A DNA stretch of 64,000 nucleotides from Streptomyces corallincola (GTDB taxonomy: Bacteria > Actinomycetota > Actinomycetes > Streptomycetales > Streptomycetaceae): NCBI RefSeq assembly GCF_019104725.1, contig NZ_JAHRXF010000024.1, forward strand, positions 22,601 to 86,600, given 5' to 3'. The notes under the pieces were generated by a model, which saw only the letters and a list, made by a program, of their open reading frames with translations, was not told the origin of the DNA and did not search any database. The position numbers and the translations under genes are program-made. Positions 33,804 to 42,354 of this stretch are shown in pieces. Position 1 is the stretch's first letter; each line of letters starts with the position of its first letter.

Positions 33804-34847
33804 GTGCCGCGCTCATGTGTACCACCTCCGCTCTCCCACGCGCCCCCGTTGCGCGCCCTCTCACGCCTGTACTCCGCCGGCACCGTCCTCGCCTGCGAAC
33901 CCGTCGATCAAGGGCTGCTCAACCGGGGCTACCGGCTGCGCACGACCAGGGGGCGCTATTTCCTGAAGCACCACTTCGACCCGGACACCGCCGACCCGGA
34001 CGCCATCGAGCGCCGTCACCTGGCCACCAGCCGCCTCGCGGAGCTGGGGGTGCCGGTCGCACCGCCGCTGGCCTCACGGGAGGGCCGTACGGTCGCCGTG
34101 GTCGGCGGGCACGCGTACGCGCTGCACCCCTGGATCGACGGACGGCACCGGCACGGCGGCCAGCTCACCCGCACCGAGAGCGCCCGCCTCGGGGCCGTCC
34201 TGGGCGCCGTGCACACCTGTCTGGAGCAGGTGATGCCGCCCAAGGCCCGCACCCGGCCCGCGACGAGCCCGCACCCCGTGGAGAGCGCCGACCCGGCCGC
34301 CACGTTCGCCCTGATCGACTCCCTGCTCGCCCAGGTGCGCAGGCACCGGCCCGCCGACGCCTTCGACGAACTGGCCCGGCACCGGCTGCTGGAGCGCCGC
34401 CCGCTGCTGGAACGGCACGCGCACCGCCGCCCGCCGCCCGGCGGCCCGGTCGGCTGGGTGCACGGCGACTTCCACCCGTTCAACCTGCTCTACCAGGGCG
34501 ACGTCCCGGCGGCGATCGTGGACTGGGACCGGCTGGGCGTGCAGCCCCGCGCGGAGGAGGCGGTGCGCGCCGCCGCGATCTTCTACGTGCGTCCGGCGGG
34601 AAACCTCGATCTGCCCAAGGTCCGGGCGTACGCCCGCGCGTACCGGCGCGCGGCCGGGGTCACGTCCGCCGAACTGGCCGCCGCCGCGCACCGGGTGTGG
34701 TGGGAACGCCTCAACGACTTCTGGATGCTCCGCTGGCACTACGAGCGCGGCGACACCCGCGCCGACTGCCAGTTCCCGGCCGCGTCGGCACTCTCGGTGT
34801 GGTGGACGCGCGAGTACGACGCGGTGCGGGACGCGTTCGCGGAGTAG
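33804..34847 (+). CDS. Aminoglycoside phosphotransferase-family kinase
   Basis: A 347-aa APH/choline-kinase-fold protein. The N-lobe includes LNRGYRLRTTRGRYFLKHH, with the ATP-binding Lys. The catalytic loop is VHGDFHPFNLLY and the metal-binding segment AAIVDWDRLGVQPR. The family phosphorylates hydroxyls on small molecules (antibiotics, homoserine, methylthioribose and others); neither the neighbours nor the sequence point to a specific resistance. The start at the GTG (MPRSCVPPPL) gives an N-terminus of normal length; the leaderless -10 supports it. It converges on the kinase gene at 34941. Confidence 0.85.
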   Translation: MPRSCVPPPLSHAPPLRALSRLYSAGTVLACEPVDQGLLNRGYRLRTTRGRYFLKHHFDPDTADPDAIERRHLATSRLAELGVPVAPPLASREGRTVAVVGGHAYALHPWIDGRHRHGGQLTRTESARLGAVLGAVHTCLEQVMPPKARTRPATSPHPVESADPAATFALIDSLLAQVRRHRPADAFDELARHRLLERRPLLERHAHRRPPPGGPVGWVHGDFHPFNLLYQGDVPAAIVDWDRLGVQPRAEEAVRAAAIFYVRPAGNLDLPKVRAYARAYRRAAGVTSAELAAAAHRVWWERLNDFWMLRWHYERGDTRADCQFPAASALSVWWTREYDAVRDAFAE

Positions 34848-34940
34848 CGGCGTACGGCTGCCCGGCGGGTGCGGGGCGGCGTGCGGCGCTCAGCGGGAAC
34901 GGCGCAGGGGCGGGTCAGGGTCGGCCGGCGGCGTCGGCAT

Positions 34941-36650
34941 TCAAGTCGTACCGCCGCCGGCGTCCGTACCGCCGGTGTCGCCACCGGCGGTGTCGCCGCC
35001 CGTCGTGGTCCCCGCGCTGGTCCCGGAGTTCGCCCCGCCGGTCGTGGTGGTGCCGGTGCCTCCGTCGGTCCCGCCGTTGCCGCTGCCGCCGCCCCCGGTC
35101 GTCGTACCGCCACCGGTCGTCCCGGAGCCGCCGCCCGTCGGGGAGGCGGGCGGGGTCGTCTTCGGGGGCTGCTGCGTGGTCTGCGGGTCGGTCGGCTCGT
35201 CGCTAGGCCGGTCGGTGCCCTGGTCGTCGTCCGTGGCGGACGACGAGGGCCTGCCCGTCCCTCCCTGCCAGTCGGAGCCGCCGTCGCCCTGCGAGTTGCC
35301 GCCCGTGCCGGACTGCGCGGGCCGGTCGGTGCCGGAGTCGGTCGGGGACTTGCTGTCCCGGTCGTCCTGCTGGTGCCGCGAGTGCGTCGGGCTGGGCTTG
35401 GTGTCCGTACCGCTCTTGTGGCCGCCGGTGCTGCTCAGCGCGTAGGCGACACCGGCCACCACGGCGACCACCGCGAGGACGGCGACCATCCACAGCTTGC
35501 CGCGCCCGCCGCCCCGGTTGCCGTTGCCCTCGAAGCCGCCGTCGTCCCGGCCGCCGTAGCCGCCGGGCAGGATGGGCCGCGGGATCTGCGCGGTGCCCGC
35601 GCCGAACCCGGCGGCGCCGTTCTGCATGACCGCCGTACCGCCCGCGAACCCCCCGGCGGGCGTCTGCCCACCGGCCGGGCCGTCCACCGGGCCGGTGTTC
35701 CAGGTGCCGGTGTGGCCGCCCTGGTCGTAGAGCATCTGCAGCCCGTACTGGACCAGGCCGCGCATCTCCTCGGCGGTCTGGAAACGGTCGTCGGGCTCCT
35801 TGGCCAGCGAGCGCATCACCAGCCCGTCCAGCTCCGGCGGGCAGCCGTCGGAGGTGCGGGACGGCGGCACCGGGATGTCCTGGACGTGCTGGTAGACCAC
35901 CGACAGCGGGGTCTCACCGGTGAACGGGGGCCGCAGCGCGAGGAGTTCGTACAGCAGGCAGCCGGTGGCGTACAGGTCGGAGCGGTGGTCCACGGCCTTG
36001 CCGAGCGCCTGCTCCGGGGAGAGGTACTGCGGGGTGCCCATGACCATGCCGGTCTGCGTCATCGTGGTGGACGCGCCGTGCAGGGCGCGGGCGATGCCGA
36101 AGTCCATGACCTTCACCGCGCCGTTGTTCGTGATGATCACGTTGGCGGGCTTGATGTCCCGGTGCACGATGCCGTGCTGGTGCGAGTAGGCCAGCGCCTC
36201 CAGCACCCCGGAGACGATGATCAGGGCCTGTTCGGAACCGGGTGCCTCGGCGTTCAGCAGCAGGTCACGGATGGTGCGGCCCTCGACCAGCTCCATCACG
36301 ATGTACGGCACCGACTGGCCGCCGACGACATCCTCGCCGCTGTCGTAGACCGCGACGATGGCGTGGTGGTTGAGACCGGCGACGGACTGCGCCTCGCGCG
36401 TGAAACGCGCCTTGGACACCGGGTCCTCGGCGAGGTCGGCGCGGAGCAGCTTCACCGCGACGGTGCGGCCCAGCCGGACGTCCTCGGCGGCGTACACCTC
36501 GGCCATGCCGCCCCGGCCCAGCCGGTGGGTCAGCCGGTACCGGCCGTCGCCGACGAGCCCTCCGTCGCCCCACATCTCCGGCGCGTCCGACATGCCGCCG
36601 CCAGTCGCCTCGGGGTCGGACGGGCCCTGGGCGCTGTGCGTCTGTGCCAT
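34941..36650 (-). CDS. Membrane Ser/Thr protein kinase with Gly/Thr-rich extracellular tail
   Basis: A 569-aa Hanks-type kinase. The kinase domain (~40-300) has GRGGMAEVY (P-loop), VAVKLL (Lys), HRDIKPANVI (catalytic loop), DFGIA and GTPQYLSPEQA (activation and P+1 loops). A Gly/Pro-rich juxtamembrane stretch leads to one transmembrane helix (~418-438, WMVAVLAVVAVVAGVAYAL). The extracellular region of about 130 residues is low complexity (Asp/Ser, then Gly/Thr repeats) and carries no recognised sensor domain. The start is taken at MAQTHSAQG. It is divergent from the PASTA kinase across 337 bp, and the kinase domains are close paralogues. Confidence 0.92.
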   Translation of the reverse strand: MAQTHSAQGPSDPEATGGGMSDAPEMWGDGGLVGDGRYRLTHRLGRGGMAEVYAAEDVRLGRTVAVKLLRADLAEDPVSKARFTREAQSVAGLNHHAIVAVYDSGEDVVGGQSVPYIVMELVEGRTIRDLLLNAEAPGSEQALIIVSGVLEALAYSHQHGIVHRDIKPANVIITNNGAVKVMDFGIARALHGASTTMTQTGMVMGTPQYLSPEQALGKAVDHRSDLYATGCLLYELLALRPPFTGETPLSVVYQHVQDIPVPPSRTSDGCPPELDGLVMRSLAKEPDDRFQTAEEMRGLVQYGLQMLYDQGGHTGTWNTGPVDGPAGGQTPAGGFAGGTAVMQNGAAGFGAGTAQIPRPILPGGYGGRDDGGFEGNGNRGGGRGKLWMVAVLAVVAVVAGVAYALSSTGGHKSGTDTKPSPTHSRHQQDDRDSKSPTDSGTDRPAQSGTGGNSQGDGGSDWQGGTGRPSSSATDDDQGTDRPSDEPTDPQTTQQPPKTTPPASPTGGGSGTTGGGTTTGGGGSGNGGTDGGTGTTTTGGANSGTSAGTTTGGDTAGGDTGGTDAGGGTT

Positions 36651-36987
36651 CGGTCCTCGCCGTCGTATCTGCCCGCGACGCGCGCGGGTCGTCACGGTCT
36701 TCTCCGGCCACGCTACAGCCTCCCGGTGGACCGCCGGTCCGGATCGGGGACCGGGAAGCGCACCGCGGGAGGTGGCCGGGAACGTCCGGTGCGCACCGCT
36801 GTGCATGTTCCGTGTACCGGCCGTGGGACCGCTGTAACGCTTCCGCGACGCTTCCCCCGCGTACGGTCACGGAAAGGACACCCCGCTTGACGTGTCGGTG
36901 CCCTCGGGCAGACTTGGCCGGGAATGACACTTTCGATCAAGGCATTTTCGTGACGGCGGCGCGCGACGGCCTATGGGGGGCACGGAG
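36651..36987. promoter_or_regulatory. Divergent promoter region between two kinase genes
   Basis: 337 bp without a gene. It is relatively AT-rich near 36890-36960 (for example GACACTTTCGATCAAGGCATTTTCGTG). Both promoters should lie here; I see no unambiguous -35/-10 pair or operator. Confidence 0.45.
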
Positions 36988-38637
36988 ATGAGTCAGGACG
37001 GTACGCAGGGCCGGTATGCCGGACGGTCGCTGGCGAGCGGCCGGTACCAGTTCCGCGACCTGCTCGGCCAGGGCGGCATGGCCTCGGTGCACCTGGCGTA
37101 CGACGCGGTGCTGGACCGTCAGGTCGCCATCAAGACGCTCCACACCGAGCTGGGCCGGGAGCAGGCGTTCCGCGAGCGGTTCCGCCGCGAGGCGCAGGCC
37201 GTGGCCAAACTCACGCACACCAACATCGTCTCCGTCTTCGACACCGGCGAGGACGCGCTGTCCGGCGGCGGCGCCCCGGACGACACCCTGCCGACGCCGT
37301 ACATCGTCATGGAGTACGTGGAGGGCCGCCCGCTCGGCTCGGTGCTCGACGCGGACGTACGGCAGTTCGGCGCGATGCCCGCCGACAAGGCGCTGAGGAT
37401 CACCGCCGACGTGCTGGCCGCGCTGGAGGTCAGCCACGAGAAGGGCCTCGTCCACCGGGACATCAAGCCCGGCAACGTGATGATGACCAAGCGCGGGGTC
37501 GTCAAGGTGATGGACTTCGGCATCGCCCGCGCCATGCAGTCCGGTGTCACCTCGATGACGCAGACGGGCATGGTCGTCGGCACCCCGCAGTACCTCTCCC
37601 CCGAGCAGGCCCTCGGCCGGGGCGTGGACGCCCGCGCCGATCTGTACTCGGTCGGGATCATGCTGTTCCAGCTGGTCACCGGGCGGCTGCCGTTCGACGC
37701 GGACTCCCCGCTGGCCATCGCGTACGCGCATGTGCAGGAGGAGCCGGTCGCGCCGTCCTCCGTCAACCGGGCGCTGCCCCCGGCCGTGGACGCGCTGGTC
37801 GCCCGCGCGCTGCGCAAGAATCCGGGCGAGCGGTTCCCCACCGCCGAGGCGATGCGCGACGAGTGCCTGCGGGTCGCGGCCTCGCTGACCGGCGGCGCGC
37901 CCAGCATCGTGCCGGGCGCCGGGCCGGTGCAGAGCGGTTCGGGCGTCGGTTCGGCGGTGTTCCCGCCGGTGGACCGGGCGGCGCCCGCCCCCGGCCCGGT
38001 GCAGACCCCGTACCAGCCGAACCCGTACGGCACCCCGAGCACCCCGGTGCCGAGTCCCGCCTACGGCTATCCGCAGCAGAACGGCTTCGGCTCGCCGTCG
38101 GCCGGTTACGGCACCCCCGCCACACCGCCGCCGTACGGCGGGACACCGGCGACGGCGGTCGGCGGCGCGGGCGCGCCGCGGAACACCAGACCGGTGGTCG
38201 TCGGCTCGGTGCTGGTCGCCGTGGTGGCGGTGGTCGGCCTGATCGTGGCGCTGACGGTGTACGGCGACGGCAAGAAGGACGACAAGAGCGGCAAGGGCGG
38301 CTCCGGGGGCGGGAGTTCCGCATCGGCGACGACGCATCCGGAGGGCTACCGGGGCCCGGACCGGACGCGGACGATCGAGACGACGGCGTGCACCGAGCCG
38401 GAGAAGTCGTACTCGGTCACCGGCAAGATCCGGCTGCCCGACTTCCGCTACAAGAACATCGACTCGGTGAAGGCGTGCTTCCAGGCCGCCGAGTGGCGGT
38501 ACAAGGTCAAGACGGAGGACAACAACACCTGGGGCGACGGGACGGTCCTGGACCAGTTCCCGTCCGCCGGTACCGACGTCGATCCGGACAAGCCGGGGAC
38601 TGTGGAGCTGAGCGTGTCCACGGGGAACCCGCAGTAG
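36988..38637 (+). CDS. PASTA-domain Ser/Thr protein kinase
   Basis: A 549-aa Hanks-type kinase. The kinase domain (~20-285) has GQGGMASVH, VAIKTL, HRDIKPGNVMM, DFGIA and GTPQYLSPEQA. A Pro/Tyr/Gly-rich juxtamembrane region (~310-400) precedes a single transmembrane helix (~405-427, VVGSVLVAVVAVVGLIVALTV). The extracellular part has one PASTA domain (~475-549, beginning KIRLPDFRYKNIDSVKACF and ending VDPDKPGTVELSVST), which in this family binds muropeptides or related cell-wall fragments. It has fewer PASTA domains than PknB (four). The start is set at MSQDGTQ with GGGGGG about eight bases upstream; an ATG 15 bases earlier is possible. Confidence 0.93.
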   Translation: MSQDGTQGRYAGRSLASGRYQFRDLLGQGGMASVHLAYDAVLDRQVAIKTLHTELGREQAFRERFRREAQAVAKLTHTNIVSVFDTGEDALSGGGAPDDTLPTPYIVMEYVEGRPLGSVLDADVRQFGAMPADKALRITADVLAALEVSHEKGLVHRDIKPGNVMMTKRGVVKVMDFGIARAMQSGVTSMTQTGMVVGTPQYLSPEQALGRGVDARADLYSVGIMLFQLVTGRLPFDADSPLAIAYAHVQEEPVAPSSVNRALPPAVDALVARALRKNPGERFPTAEAMRDECLRVAASLTGGAPSIVPGAGPVQSGSGVGSAVFPPVDRAAPAPGPVQTPYQPNPYGTPSTPVPSPAYGYPQQNGFGSPSAGYGTPATPPPYGGTPATAVGGAGAPRNTRPVVVGSVLVAVVAVVGLIVALTVYGDGKKDDKSGKGGSGGGSSASATTHPEGYRGPDRTRTIETTACTEPEKSYSVTGKIRLPDFRYKNIDSVKACFQAAEWRYKVKTEDNNTWGDGTVLDQFPSAGTDVDPDKPGTVELSVSTGNPQ

Positions 38638-38646
38638 CGGGGCGCG

Positions 38647-38695
38647 GAACGCGACGAGGGGCCCGGCGGATTCCGCCGGGCCCCTCGTCGCGTTC
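38647..38695. terminator. Very strong bidirectional terminator after PASTA kinase
   Basis: A perfect 23-bp stem (38647-38669 / 38673-38695) with a 3-nt ATT loop between convergent stops at 38637 and 38712. It is the longest perfect hairpin seen in the window. Confidence 0.9.
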
Positions 38696-38711
38696 GCGGG
38701 CGCGCCGACGG

Positions 38712-39254
38712 CTACAGGTACGGGCCGCCGGTACGGCCGCCCGCGCGGGGGTCGTCGCCGCCCTCGGGTCCGGCGGCGCCCGGCGGGAGGGCGCGGCGCA
38801 TCTGCTCCAGCTGGGCGCGGGCCGCCATCTGCTGGGCGAACAGGGTGGTCTGGATGCCGTGGAAGAGGCCCTCCAGCCAGCCGACCAGTTGGGCCTGCGC
38901 GATCCGCAGTTCCGCGTCGCTCGGGGTGCCCTCGTCGGTGAACGGCAGCGAGAGGCGCTCCAGTTCCTCGACCAGTTCGGGGGCGAGCCCGTCCTCCAGC
39001 TCCTTCACCGAGCTGCGGTGGATCTCCTTGAGCCGGACGCGGCTGGCCTCGTCGAGCGGCGCGACCCGCACCTCCTCCAGGAGCTGCTTGATCATGCTGC
39101 CGATCCGCATCACCTTGGCCGGCTGCTCGACCTGGTCCGTCACCGGAATCTCGCGGGAGTCCTCGTCACCGCCGCCCCCGATCGCCATGCCGTCCTGGCC
39201 CACGACCAGGATCTGGGGGTTCTCCGGCGAGCGTTCGTTCCTCGGCATCTCCAT
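38712..39254 (-). CDS. bpa: Bacterial proteasome activator Bpa (PafE/DUF2587)
   Basis: A 180-aa member of the Bpa/PafE family, the ATP-independent ring activator that opens the 20S proteasome for unfolded substrates in actinobacteria. The helical core (~45-150, with VKELEDGLAPELVEELERLSL and GWLEGLFHGIQTTLFAQQM) forms the ring protomer. The C-terminus ends GGRTGGPYL, a hydrophobic-Tyr-X type tail that docks into the proteasome alpha-ring. The proteasome genes are not in the window. The start at 39254 (MEMPRNERSPENPQ) has no ribosome site; translation may be leaderless, or begin two codons later. Confidence 0.9.
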   Translation of the reverse strand: MEMPRNERSPENPQILVVGQDGMAIGGGGDEDSREIPVTDQVEQPAKVMRIGSMIKQLLEEVRVAPLDEASRVRLKEIHRSSVKELEDGLAPELVEELERLSLPFTDEGTPSDAELRIAQAQLVGWLEGLFHGIQTTLFAQQMAARAQLEQMRRALPPGAAGPEGGDDPRAGGRTGGPYL

Positions 39255-39430
39255 GCGGTCATTGTCGCGCACCGGGCCGGACGGCCGCCCCCGCGCCCCC
39301 GCTCCCCGCACGGCGCCCACGCGCGGCTCCCGCTCATCCCATCGGACCGTCCCGGAATGCCCCGGTACGCACTGGGGGTGAGGCTTGGTGTCGTCGGTGT
39401 ACGACGTCTGGGCTCCGAAAGGTCACCGGC

Positions 39431-40156
39431 GTGACTCCAAGGCTGCGCCTCGCTCTCCGCCTCGTGGGACTGCTGCTGGTCCTCGCGGTGGCCCCCCTGC
39501 TGTCCGGGACGGCCCGCGCGTCGGCCTCTCCCACGGTGCGGGCCCCGGCACCGTCCGGCGAACCGGCCGGTCGTCCGTCCGCCCCGGCCTCCCAGGGGGC
39601 GGAGGCGGCGGGGGAGACGGGCGGGGCCCCGGAGGCGTCCGGTTCCGGTGCGGAGACCGTGCCCGCCGCCGGGGAGCCCGCCGACCCCTCCGGTACGGCC
39701 CCGGACTCCCCCGGCGCGTCCACGCCGGTGTCCGCGCCCGCTTCCGTTGACCCGCCCGCGTCCCCACCCGCCACCGTGCCCGCCGCCTCCGCCTCCGCCT
39801 CCGCCGAACCGTCGCGGGCCGGGAGCCACGCCGGTGAGGGGCGGCTGCGGCCGGGGCGCCCGGACGGGCCGTACGGGCTGGTGGTGGGGGAGGACGACAC
39901 GGCCACCCCGACGCGTACGCCACGGCCGGGCACCGGTACGACGGCCCCGGCGCGGCAGCCGGGCTCGGCGCGGCCGACGGACGGCACCTCCGGCACCGCG
40001 TCCCCCTCGGCCGACCCGGAGCCGGGGCACGCCCTGGGCCAGGGGGAGGAGGCGACCGCGCCCATCGCCCGGATTCTGCCGCTCGGCTCCGGCCTGGTCC
40101 TCATCGGACTGGGCCTCGGACTGGCCTTCCTGGGGCTGCGGGCCCGCCGCGGCTGA
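39431..40156 (+). CDS. Secreted or membrane-anchored Pro/Ala/Ser-rich protein
   Basis: A 241-aa protein with a signal peptide (residues 1-31, hydrophobic run LVGLLLVLAVAPLLSGTARA), a ~180-residue low-complexity Pro/Ala/Ser/Gly region, and one C-terminal membrane helix (~214-235) followed by RARRG. The layout is that of a cell-surface stalk or a wall-spanning tail anchor; no folded domain or sorting motif is recognised. The start is a GTG. Its composition makes the coding prediction depend on frame and length only, but signal peptide plus tail anchor support it. Function unknown. Confidence 0.65.
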   Translation: MTPRLRLALRLVGLLLVLAVAPLLSGTARASASPTVRAPAPSGEPAGRPSAPASQGAEAAGETGGAPEASGSGAETVPAAGEPADPSGTAPDSPGASTPVSAPASVDPPASPPATVPAASASASAEPSRAGSHAGEGRLRPGRPDGPYGLVVGEDDTATPTRTPRPGTGTTAPARQPGSARPTDGTSGTASPSADPEPGHALGQGEEATAPIARILPLGSGLVLIGLGLGLAFLGLRARRG

Positions 40157-40187
40157 ACGGACCCGCCCCCCGGGGGAGCACGGTCCG

Positions 40188-41168
40188 CTACGGCGCGATC
40201 AGCAGCACCTTGCCGATGTGCGTGCTCTCCTCCAGCACCCGGTGCGCCCGCGTCGCCTCGGCCATCGGGATCTCCTGGTCCACCACCGGCACCACCCGGC
40301 CCGCCGCGAGCAGCGGCCACACGTGTTCGCGTACGGCGGCGACGATCGCCGTCTTCTCGGCCGGGGGGCGGGCGCGCAGCGAGGTGGCGCTGACAGCGGC
40401 CCGCTTGCCCAGCAGGGCGCCGATGTTCAGTTCGCCCTTGGCACCGCCCTGGAGGCCGATGATCGCCAGCCGCCCGTTGACGGCGAGGGCACGGACATTG
40501 CGGTCCAGGTAGGCCGCGCCCATGTTGTCGAGGATGACATCGGCGCCCGCGCCGTCCGTGGCCCGCCCGATCTCCTCGACGAAGTCCTGCTCGCGGTAGT
40601 TGATCAGGATGTCGGCGCCCAGGTCGGCGCAGCGGTCCAGCTTCTCCTTGGTCCCGGCGGTGACGGCCACCCGCGCGCCGACGGCCTTGCCGAGCTGGAT
40701 CGCCATCGTGCCGATGCCGCTGGAGCCGCCGTGCACGAGCAGGGTCTCGCCGGGGCGCAGGTGGGACACCATGAAGACGTTGGACCAGACCGTGCAGGCC
40801 ACCTCGGGCAGCGCGGCGGCGGTCCGCAGGTCCACGCCGTCCGGCACCGGCAGCAGTTGCCCGGCGGGTACGGCGACCCGCTGGGCGTAGCCGCCGCCCG
40901 CGAGCAGCGCGCACACCTCGTCGCCGACGGCCCAGCCGGTGACACCGGGGCCGAGCGCGGTGATCCGGCCGGAGCACTCCAGGCCGGGGTAGGGGGAGGC
41001 ACCGGGCGGGGGGTCGTAGAAGCCCTGGCGCTGCATGACATCGGCGCGGTTGACGGCGCCGGCCACCACTTCCACCAGCACTTCGCCCTCGCCGGGCACC
41101 GGATCGGGGACCTCGGCCCACACCAGCGCCTCGGGCCCTCCGGGTTCGGGAATCGTGATCGCACGCAT
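40188..41168 (-). CDS. Zinc-free NAD(P)H:quinone oxidoreductase (MDR family)
   Basis: A 326-aa medium-chain reductase of the quinone oxidoreductase/PIG3-like group. A GroES-like N-terminal domain (~20-110) lacks the zinc ligands. The Rossmann domain has LVHGGSSGIGTMAIQLGKAVGARV (AXXGXXG type), followed by LGADILINYREQDF, as in quinone/enone reductases. It probably reduces quinones or alpha,beta-unsaturated carbonyls with NADPH in the cytoplasm. It is the last gene of a co-directional group; the channel gene ends 38 bp upstream. Confidence 0.9.
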   Translation of the reverse strand: MRAITIPEPGGPEALVWAEVPDPVPGEGEVLVEVVAGAVNRADVMQRQGFYDPPPGASPYPGLECSGRITALGPGVTGWAVGDEVCALLAGGGYAQRVAVPAGQLLPVPDGVDLRTAAALPEVACTVWSNVFMVSHLRPGETLLVHGGSSGIGTMAIQLGKAVGARVAVTAGTKEKLDRCADLGADILINYREQDFVEEIGRATDGAGADVILDNMGAAYLDRNVRALAVNGRLAIIGLQGGAKGELNIGALLGKRAAVSATSLRARPPAEKTAIVAAVREHVWPLLAAGRVVPVVDQEIPMAEATRAHRVLEESTHIGKVLLIAP

Positions 41169-41205
41169 GGACGCGACGCTACTCCTCGGGGCCCCGGCGG
41201 GCCCG

Positions 41206-42303
41206 TCAGTCGATCGGCAGGGTGCGGGCGTACGGGGTGGTCTGGGCGCCGGGGCTGGCCCGCACGATGGTGATCAGCCGGTCGGTGAGCTGGAGGGTGC
41301 CGACGGACGGGTCGTCGTAGCCGAGCACCCGGTGACCGCGCACCACGGAGACGACCAGATCGGCCGTCTCGCGCGGGGCGCGCCCGACCTCGGCCTTGAC
41401 CACCGGGCGTTCCACGATGTCGAGGCCGGTGCCCTGCTGGATCAGGTCCTCCATGACCATTCCGGCGGCCGGGCTGAGCACGGAGAGCCCGAGGAGCCGC
41501 CCGGCCGCGCCGGAGCTGGTGACCACGGCGTCCGCGCCGGACTGCTTGAGCAGCGGCGCGTTCTCCTCCTCGCGCACCGCCGCGACGATCTTGGCGCCCC
41601 TGTTGAGCTGGCGGGCCGTCAGGGTGACCAGTACGGCGGTGTCGTCGCGCTGCGGGGCGATGATGATCTGCCGGGCCCGGTGCAGCTCGGCCCGGCGCAG
41701 GACGTCGCTGCGGGTGGCGTCGCCTATGACACCTGCGTACCCCTCGGCGGTCGCCGCGTCGATCACCTTGGAGCTGGGGTCCACCACGACCACCTGCTCC
41801 TTCTTCAGCCCGGTCGCGCACACGGTCTGGATCGCGGACCGGCCCTTGGTGCCGAAGCCGACGACGACGGTGTGATCCCGCAAGGTGGACCTCCAGCGGT
41901 TCAGGCGCCATTCCTCGCGGGTGCGCTCGGTGAGGACCTCCAGCGTGGTGCCGACCAGGATGATCAGGAACAGCACGCGCAGAGGGGTGATGACCAGGAT
42001 GTTGGTGAGCCGCGCCCCGTCACTGACCGGGGTGATGTCGCCGTAGCCCGTGGTGGAGAGGGTGACGGTCGCGTAGTAGAACGCGTCCAGCAGGTCCACC
42101 GGGCCGTCGGAGTTGTCGTGGTAGCCGCCCCGGTCGGCCCAGACGATCAGGGCGGTGCCGACAAGGACCACCAAGGCCATGAGCAGCCGTTTTCCCACCT
42201 GCCGGATCGGCCGCTCGACCGCCTTCCTCGGCAGTTTCACCTGACGGGTGACCAGATGTTCGCCCGCCTGGCGCGCGATGGCGTCATGGCCCGGAAGTTT
42301 CAC
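41206..42303 (-). CDS. Two-helix K+ channel with RCK/TrkA-N domain
   Basis: A 365-aa channel. After a basic ~40-residue N-terminus comes TM1 (~41-56, MALVVLVGTALIVW). The pore helix with selectivity filter (STTGYGDITP, TGYGD type) and TM2 (~100-125) follow. The cytoplasmic RCK domain (~135-260) starts VVVGFGTKGRSAIQ, an NAD/ATP-binding Rossmann fold. The C-terminal TrkA-C-like part completes the gating ring. The likely role is K+ efflux gated by a ligand. The GTG start at 42303 lies inside a parS site, with GAAGG about ten bases upstream; a later ATG would remove the N-terminal tail. Confidence 0.9.
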   Translation of the reverse strand: MKLPGHDAIARQAGEHLVTRQVKLPRKAVERPIRQVGKRLLMALVVLVGTALIVWADRGGYHDNSDGPVDLLDAFYYATVTLSTTGYGDITPVSDGARLTNILVITPLRVLFLIILVGTTLEVLTERTREEWRLNRWRSTLRDHTVVVGFGTKGRSAIQTVCATGLKKEQVVVVDPSSKVIDAATAEGYAGVIGDATRSDVLRRAELHRARQIIIAPQRDDTAVLVTLTARQLNRGAKIVAAVREEENAPLLKQSGADAVVTSSGAAGRLLGLSVLSPAAGMVMEDLIQQGTGLDIVERPVVKAEVGRAPRETADLVVSVVRGHRVLGYDDPSVGTLQLTDRLITIVRASPGAQTTPYARTLPID

Positions 42304-42310
42304 GTGAAAC
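42297..42310. promoter_or_regulatory. parS site 1 (ParB binding)
   Basis: GTTTCACGTGAAAC matches the Streptomyces parS consensus in all 14 positions. ParB binds such sites near oriC and loads the chromosome for segregation. This copy contains the GTG start codon of the K+ channel gene. Confidence 0.97.
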
Positions 42311-42340
42311 ACACCTTCGTTCCCGCCGTGGCCCGCAGAA

Positions 42341-42354
42341 GTTTCACGTGAAAC
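42341..42354. promoter_or_regulatory. parS site 2 (ParB binding)
   Basis: A second perfect 14-bp parS, 44 bp from the first (start to start). It contains the TGA stop codon of moeA. Flanking bases (ACACC... CCGCCGTGG) repeat as well, so the 44-bp unit was duplicated. Confidence 0.97.

Noticed and set aside
33804..34847. Antibiotic-resistance gene
   Set aside because: The APH-like kinase fold covers many small-molecule kinases and nothing nearby supports antibiotic resistance.
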